64,000 nucleotides of DNA from Nitratireductor indicus C115 (GTDB lineage: Bacteria; Pseudomonadota; Alphaproteobacteria; Rhizobiales; Rhizobiaceae), in assembly GCF_000300515.1 (NCBI RefSeq), contig NZ_AMSI01000003.1, forward strand, positions 248,001 to 312,000, read 5' to 3'. The position numbers and the translations under genes are program-made. The notes below the pieces were generated by a model. The model did not search any database. It had not been told where the DNA came from and worked only from the letters and a program-made list of their open reading frames with translations. Below, piece by piece: positions 18,214-27,180 of the stretch. The stretch's first letter is position 1. The number at the start of each line of letters is the position of its first letter.

Positions 18214-18415
18214 AGCATTTTGCAGTCAGGTGGAATCACCTGACGTCTGCATAAATGCGGAAAAACAAAGAGATAGAGCGGTTCGGGATTTCCATGAAAC
18301 GATGAACCACTCTAACGCATGTCTCCCGGAAGTGGGAGCCAGTTCCGGGATAAGGACATGCGTAAGATCAAGGACTTAAAGTGTAGGGCGCGAATCTGAA
18401 AGATCGCGACACACT
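18211..18415. repeat. Composite palindromic intergenic mosaic element (three modules)
   Basis: Starting in the stop codon of the barrel gene. Module 1 (18211-18277): GCATTTTGCAGTCAGG, then the palindrome AGGTGGAATCACCT and GCATAAATGCGG. Module 2 (about 18276-18314): GAGCGGTTC and GAACCACTC as inverted arms. Module 3 (18318-18363): CGCATGTCTCCCGGAA and TTCCGGGATAAGGACATGCG. A further arm pair, AAAGTGT and ACACTTT, spans 18379-18418. This order is that of RIME-type mosaics known from rhizobial genomes. Confidence 0.8.
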
Positions 18416-18467
18416 TTGGAAAGCGACCAGCCCGACCGGCGTTTTGACAACACCTTGCGCCCTGGAC

Positions 18468-21269
18468 CTACCGCCCCGGCCGTCCTGTCTTCGACGATCG
18501 GCGGCTGCGCTGTCGTTCATCGCCGGGATCCTCATAGGAACCTGCCCCGATCTTCCCGCGCTTCAACGGCTTTGCCTCATTATCGACCGGCTTTTTCGGG
18601 GGAGCCTTGCCGACAGGCTTTTCGGTGCGCCCGACCGTCATCTCATCGAGCGAATTCTTGCGGAAGAGCCCTTCCCCCGCTGGAACCGCATGGGCTCCGG
18701 AAGTACCCATCTCGTCCAGATCCGGCTTGTGGAACAGGGAAGCGCTGCCCGAAGCGCCGGTCGGCTTGCTGCCCTTGCGTCCCCGCGCGGCGTCGCGGCG
18801 GCTCCTCTGCGTGTTCTCCACGCCCGCATCACGCGCCAGCGGGTCGTCCATGATGGCGAGCTCGGTCTCACGCAGGCGCTTGATCTGGTCGCGCAACCGC
18901 GCGGCCTCCTCGAAGTCCAGATCGGCGGCGGCATCCCGCATCGCCTTTTCCAGATGTTCGAGATGTGCGGCGAGATTGTTGCCGACCAGATTGTTGAGGT
19001 CTTCGCCCTTCTTGCCGGCGCCGCCAATGTCGGCCCGCACGTGGTCGCGCTCGTAAACGGAATCGAGAATATCGGCGATGTTCTTCTTCACCGATGCAGG
19101 CGTGATGCCATGCTCCTCATTATAGGCGAGCTGCTTCTCACGGCGGCGGTTGGTTTCCTCCATCGCCCGGGTCATGGACCCCGTGATCTGATCCGCATAA
19201 AGCAGCACCCGGCCATCGACATTGCGTGCCGCGCGGCCGATCGTCTGCACCAGCGAGGTCTCGGAGCGCAAGAACCCTTCCTTGTCCGCGTCGAGAATCG
19301 CGACGAGCGCGCATTCAGGAATGTCGAGACCTTCGCGCAGCAGGTTGATGCCGACCAGAACGTCGAACGCGCCAAGGCGCAGGTCGCGGATGATCTCGAT
19401 ACGCTCCAGCGTGTCAATGTCGGAGTGCATGTAGCGCACCCGCACGCCCTGTTCGTGCAGATATTCGGTCAGGTCTTCGGCCATCCGCTTGGTCAGGACG
19501 GTGACAAGTGTGCGGTAACCGGCCTTGGCCGTCTCGCGGATTTCGCCCAGAACGTCGTCCACCTGCGTCTTGGCCGGGCGTACCTCGACCGGCGGGTCGA
19601 TCAGTCCCGTGGGCCGGATGACCTGCTCGGCGAAGACGCCGCCGGCCTGCTCCATCTCCCAGCCGCCGGGCGTCGCCGAAACCGCGACGGTCGGCGGCCG
19701 CATCGCGTCCCACTCCTCGAAGCGCAGCGGCCGGTTGTCCATGCAGGACGGCAGGCGGAAACCATACTCGGCCAGTGTCGCCTTGCGGCGGAAGTCGCCC
19801 CGGTACATGCCGCCGATCTGCGGAATGGTGACATGGCTCTCGTCGACGAAGACGAGCGCGTTGTCGGGAATATATTCGAACAGTGTCGGCGGCGGCTCAC
19901 CGGGCGCCCGGCCCGTCAGATAACGCGAATAGTTTTCGATGCCCGCGCAAGAACCTGTCGCCTCGAGCATTTCCAGGTCGAAGCGCGTGCGCTGCTCCAG
20001 CCGCTGCGCCTCCAGGAGACGCCCTGCCCGCTCCAGCTCGCCCAGTCGCTGCTTGAGTTCCGTATTGATGCCCTTGATCGCCTGGTTAAGCGTCGGGCGC
20101 GGAGTGACATAGTGCGAATTGGCGTAGATCTTCACCGACTTCAGGTCGTCGGTCTTCTTGCCCGTCAGCGGATCGAATTCGGTGATCGCCTCGATCTCGT
20201 CGCCGAACAGCGAGATGCGCCAGGCGCGATCCTCAAGGTGGGCAGGGAAAATCTCGATCGTATCACCGCGCACACGGAAGGAGCCGCGCACGAAATTGAT
20301 GTCCTGACGCTTGTATTGCTGGGCGACGAGATCGGCGAGAAGCTGGCGCTGGTCCAGCCGGTCACCGATCTGCATCTGAAAGGTCATGGCCGTATAGGTC
20401 TCGACCGAACCGATACCGTAGATACAGGAAACGGAGGCGACAATGACCACGTCGTCGCGCTCGAGCAGGGCGCGCGTCGCCGAGTGACGCATACGGTCGA
20501 TCTGCTCGTTGATCGAGCTTTCCTTCTCGATATAGGTGTCCGAGCGCGGGACATATGCCTCCGGCTGATAGTAGTCGTAATAGGAGACGAAATACTCGAC
20601 CGCATTGTCGGGGAAGAAAGAGCGGAACTCGCCGTAAAGCTGGGCGGCAAGGGTCTTGTTGGGAGCGAGGATGAGCGCGGGGCGCTGCGTTTGCTCGATC
20701 ACCTTGGCCATGGTGAAGGTCTTGCCCGAACCGGTGACGCCGAGCAGTACCTGCGTGCGCTCGTTCTCATTGGCGCCGGCGACAAGATCGGCGATGGCCG
20801 TCGGCTGGTCGCCGGAGGGCTGGAATTCCGTCATCATGCGCAGCGGAATGCCGCCCTCGGATTTCTCCGGACGCGATGGCCGATGCGGCGTCCAGCCGGA
20901 TTTCAGATTGGGATCGCCTCCCTCGATCAGCCTGGAGAGCGCCGCGACCGTCGCCGTGACACCGGAGGAAGACAGGCCCTCAGCCTCTTCCAGCGTGACA
21001 TCCAGACCCGCAACGGGCATCAAACCGGCAGCCGCACGCTCCTTGGCGGAAGCAGCGCCGCCCATGGAGGTGCCGCGCGCCGTCTTGGACGCGCTGGCGG
21101 AACGCTCGGGAATCTTCGTCTTCTTATTGCCGGCTCGCGGCGCATCCTCCGCCTCTCGCGCGATCTCATCGGCCCAGCCGGAGATCGAGCCGGTGAGCGG
21201 CGTGCCCGAAAGCGCGGGCTGCGGGGCTTCGCCGAAGCCGCCAGGTTTCTTGTCGGATGTTTTGGCCAT
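18468..21269 (-). CDS. uvrB: Excinuclease ABC subunit B (UvrB) with long N- and C-terminal extensions
   Basis: About 933 residues from [11 protein letters not shown], against roughly 670 for E. coli UvrB. The core starts near residue 145 ([17 protein letters not shown]); Walker A GVTGSGKT is at 177-184, the damage-probing beta-hairpin region [12 protein letters not shown] follows, then VFVDESHVT, helicase motifs and the UVR domain ([20 protein letters not shown]). The first 140 residues and the last 130 are basic, low-complexity and presumably disordered. UvrB is the helicase-like damage verifier of nucleotide excision repair. An in-frame Met further upstream would add an unlikely 38 residues. 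uvrA and uvrC are not in the window. Confidence 0.97.
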   Translation of the reverse strand: MAKTSDKKPGGFGEAPQPALSGTPLTGSISGWADEIAREAEDAPRAGNKKTKIPERSASASKTARGTSMGGAASAKERAAAGLMPVAGLDVTLEEAEGLSSSGVTATVAALSRLIEGGDPNLKSGWTPHRPSRPEKSEGGIPLRMMTEFQPSGDQPTAIADLVAGANENERTQVLLGVTGSGKTFTMAKVIEQTQRPALILAPNKTLAAQLYGEFRSFFPDNAVEYFVSYYDYYQPEAYVPRSDTYIEKESSINEQIDRMRHSATRALLERDDVVIVASVSCIYGIGSVETYTAMTFQMQIGDRLDQRQLLADLVAQQYKRQDINFVRGSFRVRGDTIEIFPAHLEDRAWRISLFGDEIEAITEFDPLTGKKTDDLKSVKIYANSHYVTPRPTLNQAIKGINTELKQRLGELERAGRLLEAQRLEQRTRFDLEMLEATGSCAGIENYSRYLTGRAPGEPPPTLFEYIPDNALVFVDESHVTIPQIGGMYRGDFRRKATLAEYGFRLPSCMDNRPLRFEEWDAMRPPTVAVSATPGGWEMEQAGGVFAEQVIRPTGLIDPPVEVRPAKTQVDDVLGEIRETAKAGYRTLVTVLTKRMAEDLTEYLHEQGVRVRYMHSDIDTLERIEIIRDLRLGAFDVLVGINLLREGLDIPECALVAILDADKEGFLRSETSLVQTIGRAARNVDGRVLLYADQITGSMTRAMEETNRRREKQLAYNEEHGITPASVKKNIADILDSVYERDHVRADIGGAGKKGEDLNNLVGNNLAAHLEHLEKAMRDAAADLDFEEAARLRDQIKRLRETELAIMDDPLARDAGVENTQRSRRDAARGRKGSKPTGASGSASLFHKPDLDEMGTSGAHAVPAGEGLFRKNSLDEMTVGRTEKPVGKAPPKKPVDNEAKPLKRGKIGAGSYEDPGDERQRSRRSSKTGRPGR

Positions 21270-21390
21270 GCAGCGAATATGGATTGGCGAGTGCCAAATG
21301 GAAAGGGGTGTCCCCGCCGGAATCCCCCGCTGGCATCGGTTCGCACGCCGCTCCTGACAGAAGGCTGTCAGGAGCCATGACATTCTTCCG

Positions 21391-21909
21391 TCAGGAAAAA
21401 TCCTTCGGCCGCAGGAAATGGGTCAGCCGCCCCGCGCCGAAATCCAGTTCCGCCCATCCCGCTTCAATTTCGAAACGGGCTACCGCCGCCGTCGGAAACT
21501 TGTCCAGCAGCGCTTCTTTTGCATCCTCGTCCGAACCTGCCCCGCAAAGCCGCCCGGCGAACGTCTCAAGCCCGGGATTGTGGCCTACCAGAAGAATAGA
21601 TTGCGCGTGCCCGCCACTCCGCCGCAGCGCCTCGACCAACGTTTCCGGCGAGGCCATGTAGAGCGCCTCTTCCGGCTTCGCCGCGGTTTCTTCTTGCTCA
21701 AGCACGGACGCAACGAGACGCCAGGTTTGCCAGGCCCGCCGCGCCGCCGAGACCATCACCTGCTCCGGCAGCCAGCCGCGCCGGGCGATCTCACGTCCCA
21801 TCAAGGGTGCCGCCCTGCGACCGCGCGGGGCCAGCGGCCGGTCGAAATCATCGAGCCGCGGATCGTCCCAACTCGATTTGGCATGCCGCAAAAGGATCAG
21901 TTCTCTCAC
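21391..21909 (-). CDS. SixA-like histidine phosphatase
   Basis: 172 residues from a GTG start ([16 protein letters not shown]), chosen because GGGAG lies seven bases upstream and the family begins right at the catalytic LLRHAK. Phosphohistidine-type histidine phosphatase: RHG-like RHA near residue 8, second Arg in [10 protein letters not shown] and catalytic His in [14 protein letters not shown]. The [26 protein letters not shown] opening is that of SixA-type enzymes found alone in alphaproteobacteria. Substrate unknown. Divergent from the DUF2239 gene, sharing its operator-bearing spacer. Confidence 0.9.
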   Translation of the reverse strand: MRELILLRHAKSSWDDPRLDDFDRPLAPRGRRAAPLMGREIARRGWLPEQVMVSAARRAWQTWRLVASVLEQEETAAKPEEALYMASPETLVEALRRSGGHAQSILLVGHNPGLETFAGRLCGAGSDEDAKEALLDKFPTAAVARFEIEAGWAELDFGAGRLTHFLRPKDFS

Positions 21910-21987
21910 GCAAAGACTCCCAAAACCGCAGTTTTTTCCCTGCACCACAAACGCGCAGATGTCACCGCATACCGCCCATTCGGATTA

Positions 21988-22030
21988 TTTTACCCGGGTA
22001 TATTGACAGGAATATTACACCCGGGTAAAA
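21988..22030. promoter_or_regulatory. Twin ACCCGGGT operator around a TTGACA promoter
   Basis: TTTTACCCGGGT (21988-21999) and ACCCGGGTAAAA (22019-22030) are perfect inverted copies, and each contains the self-palindrome ACCCGGGT. TTGACA at 22003-22008 lies between them and a TAAAAC -10 candidate 17 bases on overlaps the second box. The layout fits a repressor that blocks transcription of the DUF2239 gene. Confidence 0.65.
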
Positions 22031-22059
22031 CCCATCTCCAATTGAGATGGAGCATTGCG

Positions 22060-22632
22060 ATGAGCACCTACACAGCCTTTTGCGACAAGCAGCATCTGGC
22101 CTCCGGCCCTGCTGCCGAGGTCGCGCTTGCGGCCAAGACGAAGCTTGAGAACAGCCCTGAAGCGAGCATCCTGATGTTCGACGACGAGAGCGGCAGACAG
22201 GTCGACTTCAACGTGACAGGTTCGGCCTGGGAAGTCGCAGCCCGTCTTGCTCCGGCTCCTGAAAAGCCAGCCTCTCCCCGCTCTCCGGGCAGACCGAAAC
22301 TCGGTGTCGTCGCGCGCGAAGTCACCCTCTTGCCGCGCCAATGGGAATGGCTGAACAAGCAGCCGGGAGGGGCGTCGGCCACCCTGCGCAAACTCGTTGA
22401 TGCGGCACGCAATGCTGGTGCCCCGCGTGAACGTATGCGGCAGGCGCAGGCGGCCGCCGATCGCTTCATGATGGCGATGCTGGGCGACCAGCCGGGCTAT
22501 GAAGAGGCCGCACGCGCGCTTTATGCGGGAGATGAAAGGGCTTTCCAGACACGCATCGCCGCCTGGCCGAAGGATCTGCGCGAACATGTGGAGCGTCTGG
22601 CCTCCCCCGCTTTCACGGCAAAGCCTGCCTAG
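22060..22632 (+). CDS. DUF2239 family protein
   Basis: 190 residues from the ATG at 22060 (MSTYTAFCDKQHLASGP), just downstream of the twin operator. The pattern SILMFDDESGRQVDFN, SPGRPKLGVVAREVTLLPRQWEWLNKQPGGASATLRKLVDAAR and ADRFMMAMLGDQPGYEEAARALYAGD is the DUF2239 signature. No known function. The GRPKLGVVAREVTLLPRQWEWL segment is basic and could bind DNA or regulate, an inference only. Members across proteobacteria are single genes, as here. Confidence 0.9.
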   Translation: MSTYTAFCDKQHLASGPAAEVALAAKTKLENSPEASILMFDDESGRQVDFNVTGSAWEVAARLAPAPEKPASPRSPGRPKLGVVAREVTLLPRQWEWLNKQPGGASATLRKLVDAARNAGAPRERMRQAQAAADRFMMAMLGDQPGYEEAARALYAGDERAFQTRIAAWPKDLREHVERLASPAFTAKPA

Positions 22633-22701
22633 CGCATTGGCAGTCATTCGGTGCAGTCATTTGGCCCCTTCTGACCGCAAATACTCAGGAAACGGAAAAT
22701 A

Positions 22702-22719
22702 GCGGGGCGACAGCCCCGC
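22702..22719. terminator. GC-rich hairpin between DUF2239 and the cytochrome b gene
   Basis: GCGGGGC (22702-22708), loop GACA and GCCCCGC (22713-22719). It lies between two convergent genes, 70 bases after the DUF2239 stop, but lacks a T-run on either side, so its role as terminator is only likely from position. Confidence 0.4.
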
Positions 22720-22761
22720 CATCCCCATCTCAAGCCAGGCGGTATAGCCGCCCCGGAATGG

Positions 22762-23352
22762 TCATTCGGCCCGCTTGCGGCCCGTGATCATCGCCTTGAC
22801 CAGGTTTTCGCGATGTTCGAGGCTGGCAAAGGCCACCCCCGCCAGATGCAGGCCGATCAGCACCAGGGTGATGTTGACCAGGGTTTCATGGGTTTCCTGA
22901 ACCCATTGGACGCCCCAATAGGCATCGGTGGTCATCATGTAGCCGGTAGCGGTTATGGCCGAGAGCATTCCGATCAGCGCCAGCACCATCATCCCGCCCG
23001 CCGGGTTGTGCCCAAGGTAACGCCGGGCCCGCAGCCGCACCATGTCGGCGAGATAGCCGAGCGTGGTCGCGGGATGATAGATGAAATCGCTGAACCGGGC
23101 GTGGGTGGACCCGAAAAGCCCCCACAGAACGCGTACTGCGAGAAGACCGATGATCGTATACCCCGCGTAGATATGCACCGATTTCAGTTCATCGCCCGTT
23201 ACCCAGGCGGTGATGAAGGCCGCCACCAGAAGCCAGTGAAAAAGCCGCACAAGCGGGTCCCAGACGCGCACGTCTTCAGCCGCTTCCACGGGGACGGCTG
23301 GCGCCGGCGGAGCACTGCCGCCGGCTTCAACCCCGTTACGGATGTCGCTCAT
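22762..23352 (-). CDS. Cytochrome b561-type diheme membrane protein
   Basis: 196 residues with four hydrophobic segments. Probable heme-ligand histidines are in LFHWLLV, SVHIYAGY, THETLVNI and GLHLAGV, as in the cytochrome b561 / Ni-Fe hydrogenase b-subunit superfamily (LVRLFHWLLV, ELKSVHIYAGYTI, FGSTHARFSDF). Such proteins take electrons through the inner membrane to soluble partners. Its ATG overlaps the stop of the upstream PepSY gene by one base (TGATG), so the two are one operon; the PepSY protein is probably its periplasmic partner. Confidence 0.92.
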   Translation of the reverse strand: MSDIRNGVEAGGSAPPAPAVPVEAAEDVRVWDPLVRLFHWLLVAAFITAWVTGDELKSVHIYAGYTIIGLLAVRVLWGLFGSTHARFSDFIYHPATTLGYLADMVRLRARRYLGHNPAGGMMVLALIGMLSAITATGYMMTTDAYWGVQWVQETHETLVNITLVLIGLHLAGVAFASLEHRENLVKAMITGRKRAE

Positions 23353-23639
23353 CAGTCGTCATCATCCATTTCGCTGCCGATGATCTCACCGGTCGCGGGA
23401 TGAACCAGGGCTTCGATGCGCTTGCCATCCTTGTCCAGCGCATAGACTTCATAGACGCCCTTCTCGATCTTGACCTGCCGTACGTCGTAGCCTTCGGTCT
23501 TGAACTTGTCGCTGATCTGGGCAATCGACATCCACTGATCCTTGGGCACATTGAGATTGGGGCTTTCGGAGGCCTGCGCCACACCCGCGCCACAGGCAAT
23601 TGCCAGAACGACGGCGGAGGCGATGAGATGGGATTTCAT
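23352..23639 (-). CDS. Periplasmic PepSY domain protein
   Basis: 95 residues. Signal peptide MKSHLIASAVVLAIACGAGVAQA, then a single PepSY unit (WMSIAQISDKFKTEGYDVRQVKIEKGVYEVYALDKDGKRIEALVHPATGEIIG) ending in an acidic MDDDD. ATG preferred over an upstream in-frame start because AAGGAAAAC precedes it. Translationally coupled to the cytochrome b gene and divergent from a second PepSY protein with a two-component system. PepSY domains often bind or inhibit periplasmic partners; which one here is unknown. Confidence 0.88.
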   Translation of the reverse strand: MKSHLIASAVVLAIACGAGVAQASESPNLNVPKDQWMSIAQISDKFKTEGYDVRQVKIEKGVYEVYALDKDGKRIEALVHPATGEIIGSEMDDDD

Positions 23640-23762
23640 GGTCTGTTTTCCTTGTCTGAGGGCCGGACGATCCGGACAACACGACCATGGCAGAAGCCTC
23701 CTGACGCCCCGCCGTTGATCCATGTCAGGGAATTGTCAGCTTCGCTTGCCTATGATGCTACG

Positions 23763-24068
23763 ATGACCATCAGACAATTTGCCGCCATTCTTCCTCTCAC
23801 CATCGGCCTTCTCTCGGGAGTTGCCCGCGCCGATGGCGATGATCACGAAGAGGCCCGCCGCGCGCTCGAAAGTGGCCGGGCGCTGCCGCTCGCCGAAATA
23901 CTTCAGAAGCTGCGCAGGGAAATCGACGGCGAGGTGGTGGATGTCGAACTGGAGCGAGAGCACGACCGCTATATCTACGAACTCAAGGTCATGACGACCG
24001 GCGGGCGGCTTCTTGAAGTGGACGTAGACGCGTTGACAGCCCGGATTCTGAAGCTGGAGAAGGATTGA
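23763..24068 (+). CDS. Periplasmic PepSY domain protein at the head of a two-component operon
   Basis: 101 residues, signal peptide ending near VARA, then a PepSY unit: EILQKLRREIDGEVVDVELEREHDRYIYELKVMTTGGRLLEVDVDALTARIL. The stop overlaps the response regulator start (TGATG). Similar PepSY proteins precede the QseB/PhoP-type regulator and kinase in many proteobacteria and are thought to be envelope sensors or targets. The 123-base spacer to the divergent PepSY/cytochrome operon is probably a shared regulatory region. Confidence 0.86.
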   Translation: MTIRQFAAILPLTIGLLSGVARADGDDHEEARRALESGRALPLAEILQKLRREIDGEVVDVELEREHDRYIYELKVMTTGGRLLEVDVDALTARILKLEKD

Positions 24069-24733
24069 TGCGTGTCTTGCTCGTCGAGGACGAGCCGAGG
24101 ATCGCCGGCGATGTCGCAGCCACCCTGATGGCGGCCGGCTATGTGGTGGAGACCACTGACAATGGCGAAGACGCCTGGTTTCGCGGCGACACGGAAGATT
24201 ACGATCTCGTCGTGCTCGATCTCGGACTTCCCGGCATGGACGGGCTCGCCGTTTTGAAACGGTGGCGTGCGGCGGGCCGCACGATACCCGTCCTCGTTCT
24301 GACTGCGCGCGGCACCTGGTCAGAACGCGTCGAAGGCATCGATGCGGGCGCCGACGATTATCTCCCCAAACCTTTCCGCATGGAGGAACTGCTGGCGCGC
24401 GTGCGCGCCCTGATCCGCCGCGCGAGCGGTCACGGGGCTCCGATCATCGAGGCAGGTTCCATTTCCCTCGACACGCGGCAGATGCGTGTGTCGCGCGACG
24501 GCGTTCCCCTCACCCTGTCACCCCTCGAATACCGGCTTCTGGCATATCTCATGCACCACAAGGGCCGCGTCGTTCCGCCCGGCGAATTGCTCGAGCATCT
24601 TTACGGCGATGATGAAAGCCGTGAGGCAAACGCATTGGAAGCCGTGCTCGCACGCCTGCGCAAGAAGCTCGGCGCCGAAGCGATAGAGACGCGCCGCGGC
24701 TTCGGCTACGCGATAGTGGACACGCCGGCATGA
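24068..24733 (+). CDS. OmpR/PhoP-family response regulator
   Basis: 221 residues. Receiver domain with MRVLLVEDEPRIAGDV (acidic pocket), phospho-acceptor in VVLDLGLPGMDG (about D51), VLVLTARG and ADDYLPKPF; then a winged-helix DNA-binding domain from about 125 on (PLTLSPLEYRLLAYLMHHKGRVVPPGELLEHLYG, RGFGYAI). Overlaps the PepSY gene by one base and the kinase by four, so cotranscribed. The regulator group resembles QseB/PmrA/BasR. A likely target is the divergent cytochrome operon, inferred from position. Confidence 0.95.
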   Translation: MRVLLVEDEPRIAGDVAATLMAAGYVVETTDNGEDAWFRGDTEDYDLVVLDLGLPGMDGLAVLKRWRAAGRTIPVLVLTARGTWSERVEGIDAGADDYLPKPFRMEELLARVRALIRRASGHGAPIIEAGSISLDTRQMRVSRDGVPLTLSPLEYRLLAYLMHHKGRVVPPGELLEHLYGDDESREANALEAVLARLRKKLGAEAIETRRGFGYAIVDTPA

Positions 24734-26076
24734 GCGGCGGCTCCCTGCGCCTCCGGCTGCTTCTGGCCGGCGCGGTTTCCGTTCTCGCGGCCCTGGCCCT
24801 TTCTGCCCTCGGATTGACGCTCCTTTTCGAACGGCATGTGGAACGACGCATCGAGGCGGAGTTGCGCACCGACCTGACCCAGGTCGTCGCCGGCCTCGAC
24901 CGCAATACCGACGGAAAGATCGTCATGACCAAGCCGGCAGCCGATCCCCGTTTCGAGCAGCCGCTATCAGGTCTTTACTGGCAGGTAGAGGCTGAGGATA
25001 CACGCTTGCGTTCCCGCTCCCTGTGGGACGCGGAGCTTTCCCTGCCTCAGGATGCCCCGCCCGATGGCGCAGAACACCGGCATCGCATCGCAGATGGCCC
25101 GGCGGGAGAGCCGTTGATCGTGATCGAACGCCGGATCACCCTGCCCCAAAGGCTTCGCAATGAAGCCGTCACGGTCGCGGTCGCCATCGACGCCGGCGAG
25201 ATCGATCAGGCCGCCCGCGCATTCCGGACGGACCTCCTGCCCTATCTCGGCCTGCTTGCGCTTTTTCTGATCGGCGCCGCCTATGCTCAGGTGGCGGTGG
25301 GACTGTCCCCGCTCACCGCCATACGCGATCGGCTCTCCGCAATCCGCGCCGGCAAGGCAACGCGGCTGGATCGCTCCTTCCCGCGCGAAATCCAGCCGCT
25401 CGCCACCGAAATCGATGCATTGCTCGATGCCCGGGACCTTCAGATCAGGCAGGCACGAGCCCGCGCCGCCGATCTCGCGCACGGCCTCAAGACCCCGCTC
25501 CAGGTTCTGGCAGGCGATGTGGAGCGCCTGCGCGCGCGCGATGAAACCCCTCTGGCCGACGAGATAGAAACCCTTCTGGAGAGCATGCGCCGCCATGTGG
25601 ACCGGGAGTTGACGCGCACGCGGATGGCAGCAGGCAATCCCGACGCGCGCTCTGACCTCGCCCGCACAGCCATGCAGGTGATGAAGGTGGCCTCGCGAAC
25701 GCCAGAGGGCGGGCGGCTCGCCTGGAAACCGGCCCTGCCCGAAGGGCTGTTCGCCCGTATCGACCCCGACGATCTCGCCGAGGCGCTCGGCAATCTCATG
25801 GAAAACGCCGCGCGTCATGCGCGAACGGCGATAGCGATTACTGCCCGGCGAGAAGATGGTCGGATTTTGCTTCGCATCATCGATGACGGTCCCGGCATAC
25901 CCGAGGCGAAAATCGATGACGCGCTGAAGCGCGGCGTGCGTCTTGATCGAGCCGGAGGAGCAGCTGGCCTTGGCCTTGCCATCGTACAGGACATCGCCGA
26001 AGCGTGGGATGCAAGGCTCACGCTGGAAAACACCGAGGCAGGCTTCACCGCCTGCCTCAGCCTGCCTGCGGCGTGA
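24730..26076 (+). CDS. Sensor histidine kinase of the PepSY/cytochrome module
   Basis: 448 residues. N-terminal membrane segment (LLLAGAVSVLAALALSALGLTLLF), a periplasmic loop of about 135 residues, second segment near residue 170-190 (LLALFLIGAAYAQVAVGL), a HAMP-like linker, then the H box DLAHGLKTPLQVL (about 245-256), N box NLMENAARHA and G boxes DDGPGIP and GLGLAIV. Overlaps the regulator by four bases. Its 3' end overlaps the convergent acetyltransferase gene by 20 bases. The periplasmic domain is short and has no recognisable ligand family. Confidence 0.93.
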   Translation: MSGGSLRLRLLLAGAVSVLAALALSALGLTLLFERHVERRIEAELRTDLTQVVAGLDRNTDGKIVMTKPAADPRFEQPLSGLYWQVEAEDTRLRSRSLWDAELSLPQDAPPDGAEHRHRIADGPAGEPLIVIERRITLPQRLRNEAVTVAVAIDAGEIDQAARAFRTDLLPYLGLLALFLIGAAYAQVAVGLSPLTAIRDRLSAIRAGKATRLDRSFPREIQPLATEIDALLDARDLQIRQARARAADLAHGLKTPLQVLAGDVERLRARDETPLADEIETLLESMRRHVDRELTRTRMAAGNPDARSDLARTAMQVMKVASRTPEGGRLAWKPALPEGLFARIDPDDLAEALGNLMENAARHARTAIAITARREDGRILLRIIDDGPGIPEAKIDDALKRGVRLDRAGGAAGLGLAIVQDIAEAWDARLTLENTEAGFTACLSLPAA

Positions 26077-26608
26077 GATGCTTGTACATGATCGTGGTTG
26101 CATCGAGCACGCACGTATGCGCGTCGAGGCAATAGCCAGGAATGATGCCACTCGTTTCAAATCCGAGAGATGAATAAAGCGGCTCCGCCTTGTCGCCTGT
26201 GCGTGTATCAAGGGTAATCAAGGTGCGGCCGCGCCTGCGCGCCTCATCCTCAAGCGCGATCATCAGCAGACGTGCGAGGCCTCTGCGCCTGAATACCGGA
26301 TCGACGAGCAGCTTGGAGGCTTCCGCCCGGTGCGACTGGTTGGGCATCGTGTCAATGACGAGCTGGACCGTGCCCGCCAGATATTCCCCGATCCATACCG
26401 AAAGAAGAATGCGCCGGCCCTCCCCCAACGAGGAAAAAACCTTTTCGCGCCAGAAATCTTCCGCCTGGGATTGCGTGAAGGGCAGTATGAAGCCGACACT
26501 CGCGCCATCCAGAACACAGGCATGCAGCAGGGCACCAAACTTTTTCAGGTGCCTGCGCGCCATATCTCCATCGAGAATTCGAATAATGGGAACACCGTCG
26601 CCGTTCAT
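26057..26608 (-). CDS. GNAT family N-acetyltransferase
   Basis: 183 residues with GNAT motif A, LLVDPVFRRRGLARLLMIALEDEARRRG (the R/Q-x-x-G-x-G/A acetyl-CoA site reads RRRGLA), preceded by GEYLAGTVQLVI and followed by YSSLGFETSGIIPGYCLD. Substrate unknown; homologues beside XRE-cupin regulators often acetylate amines or antibiotics. Six bases separate it from the upstream XRE-cupin gene, so the two form an operon. The 3' end overlaps the kinase gene on the opposite strand. Confidence 0.92.
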   Translation of the reverse strand: MNGDGVPIIRILDGDMARRHLKKFGALLHACVLDGASVGFILPFTQSQAEDFWREKVFSSLGEGRRILLSVWIGEYLAGTVQLVIDTMPNQSHRAEASKLLVDPVFRRRGLARLLMIALEDEARRRGRTLITLDTRTGDKAEPLYSSLGFETSGIIPGYCLDAHTCVLDATTIMYKHLTPQAG

Positions 26609-26614
26609 GGCTCC

Positions 26615-27169
26615 TCACACAATGAAGACGAGATAGCGGGCCCCCGTATCCTCAGCTGTCGAAAAAACGTTCGGGCCGCGCAATTGATAGCGTAGACAAT
26701 CGCCCGCCGTGAGATCGTGACGCTCGCCCTCGATTTCCATGGAGAGCTTCCCCTCAAGAACAATCAGGTGATGCTCCAGCCCCGGCCTGGGCGGCACATC
26801 ATAGGCAAGCCGAGAACCGGCGGGCAGCGTTCCTTCGATCGCCTCACCCGAAAGCGATTGAGCGGGCGGGGAAACCACGCGGCGCCGAAAGCCCGTTTCA
26901 GGATCGTCCCAGATTTTCTGGTCGCTGGCTGCCACCAGGGCAGGAAAGGTTTCCTCCGCCAGATAAAGAAGCCGCGACAGCGTTATTCCGTAGGACCCGC
27001 AGAGTTTTCCAAGCACTGCAGCCGTTGGGCTGATCTCGGCATTTTCCAATCGGGACAGAGTTGCCCGGCTGACGCCGCTTTCCGATGCCAGTCGGTCCAG
27101 CGACCAGTTGCGCTCAAGACGCATGGCGCGCAATCGGTCGGCAATGCGATGGTCAAGGTTATTTTCCAT
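26615..27169 (-). CDS. XRE family regulator with cupin sensor domain
   Basis: 184 residues: HTH_3 domain (residues 8-62; RLRAMRLERNWSLDRLASESGVSRATLSRLENAEISPT) followed by a cupin_2 domain (about 110-180; PRPGLEHHLIVLEGKLSMEIEGERHDLTAGDCLRY). Such proteins repress small catabolic or resistance operons and respond to a small ligand in the cupin. The start codon lies in the palindrome TTTTCC-ATATAT-GGGAAAA (27162-27180), a likely self-binding site. Cotranscribed with the GNAT gene. Confidence 0.93.
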   Translation of the reverse strand: MENNLDHRIADRLRAMRLERNWSLDRLASESGVSRATLSRLENAEISPTAAVLGKLCGSYGITLSRLLYLAEETFPALVAASDQKIWDDPETGFRRRVVSPPAQSLSGEAIEGTLPAGSRLAYDVPPRPGLEHHLIVLEGKLSMEIEGERHDLTAGDCLRYQLRGPNVFSTAEDTGARYLVFIV

Positions 27170-27180
27170 ATATGGGAAAA
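27162..27180. promoter_or_regulatory. Candidate operator palindrome overlapping the XRE-cupin start codon
   Basis: TTTTCCATATATGGGAAAA is an inverted repeat centred on ATATAT; the regulator's ATG lies within it, and a further GGAAAAT half-site occurs at 27193-27199. It is a good candidate for autorepression, but the same spacer also holds the promoter of bioR. Confidence 0.5.

Noticed and set aside
18444-21380. Open frame of 978 aa opposite uvrB
   Set aside because: Exact antisense of uvrB, an artefact of high GC; no recognisable domain.
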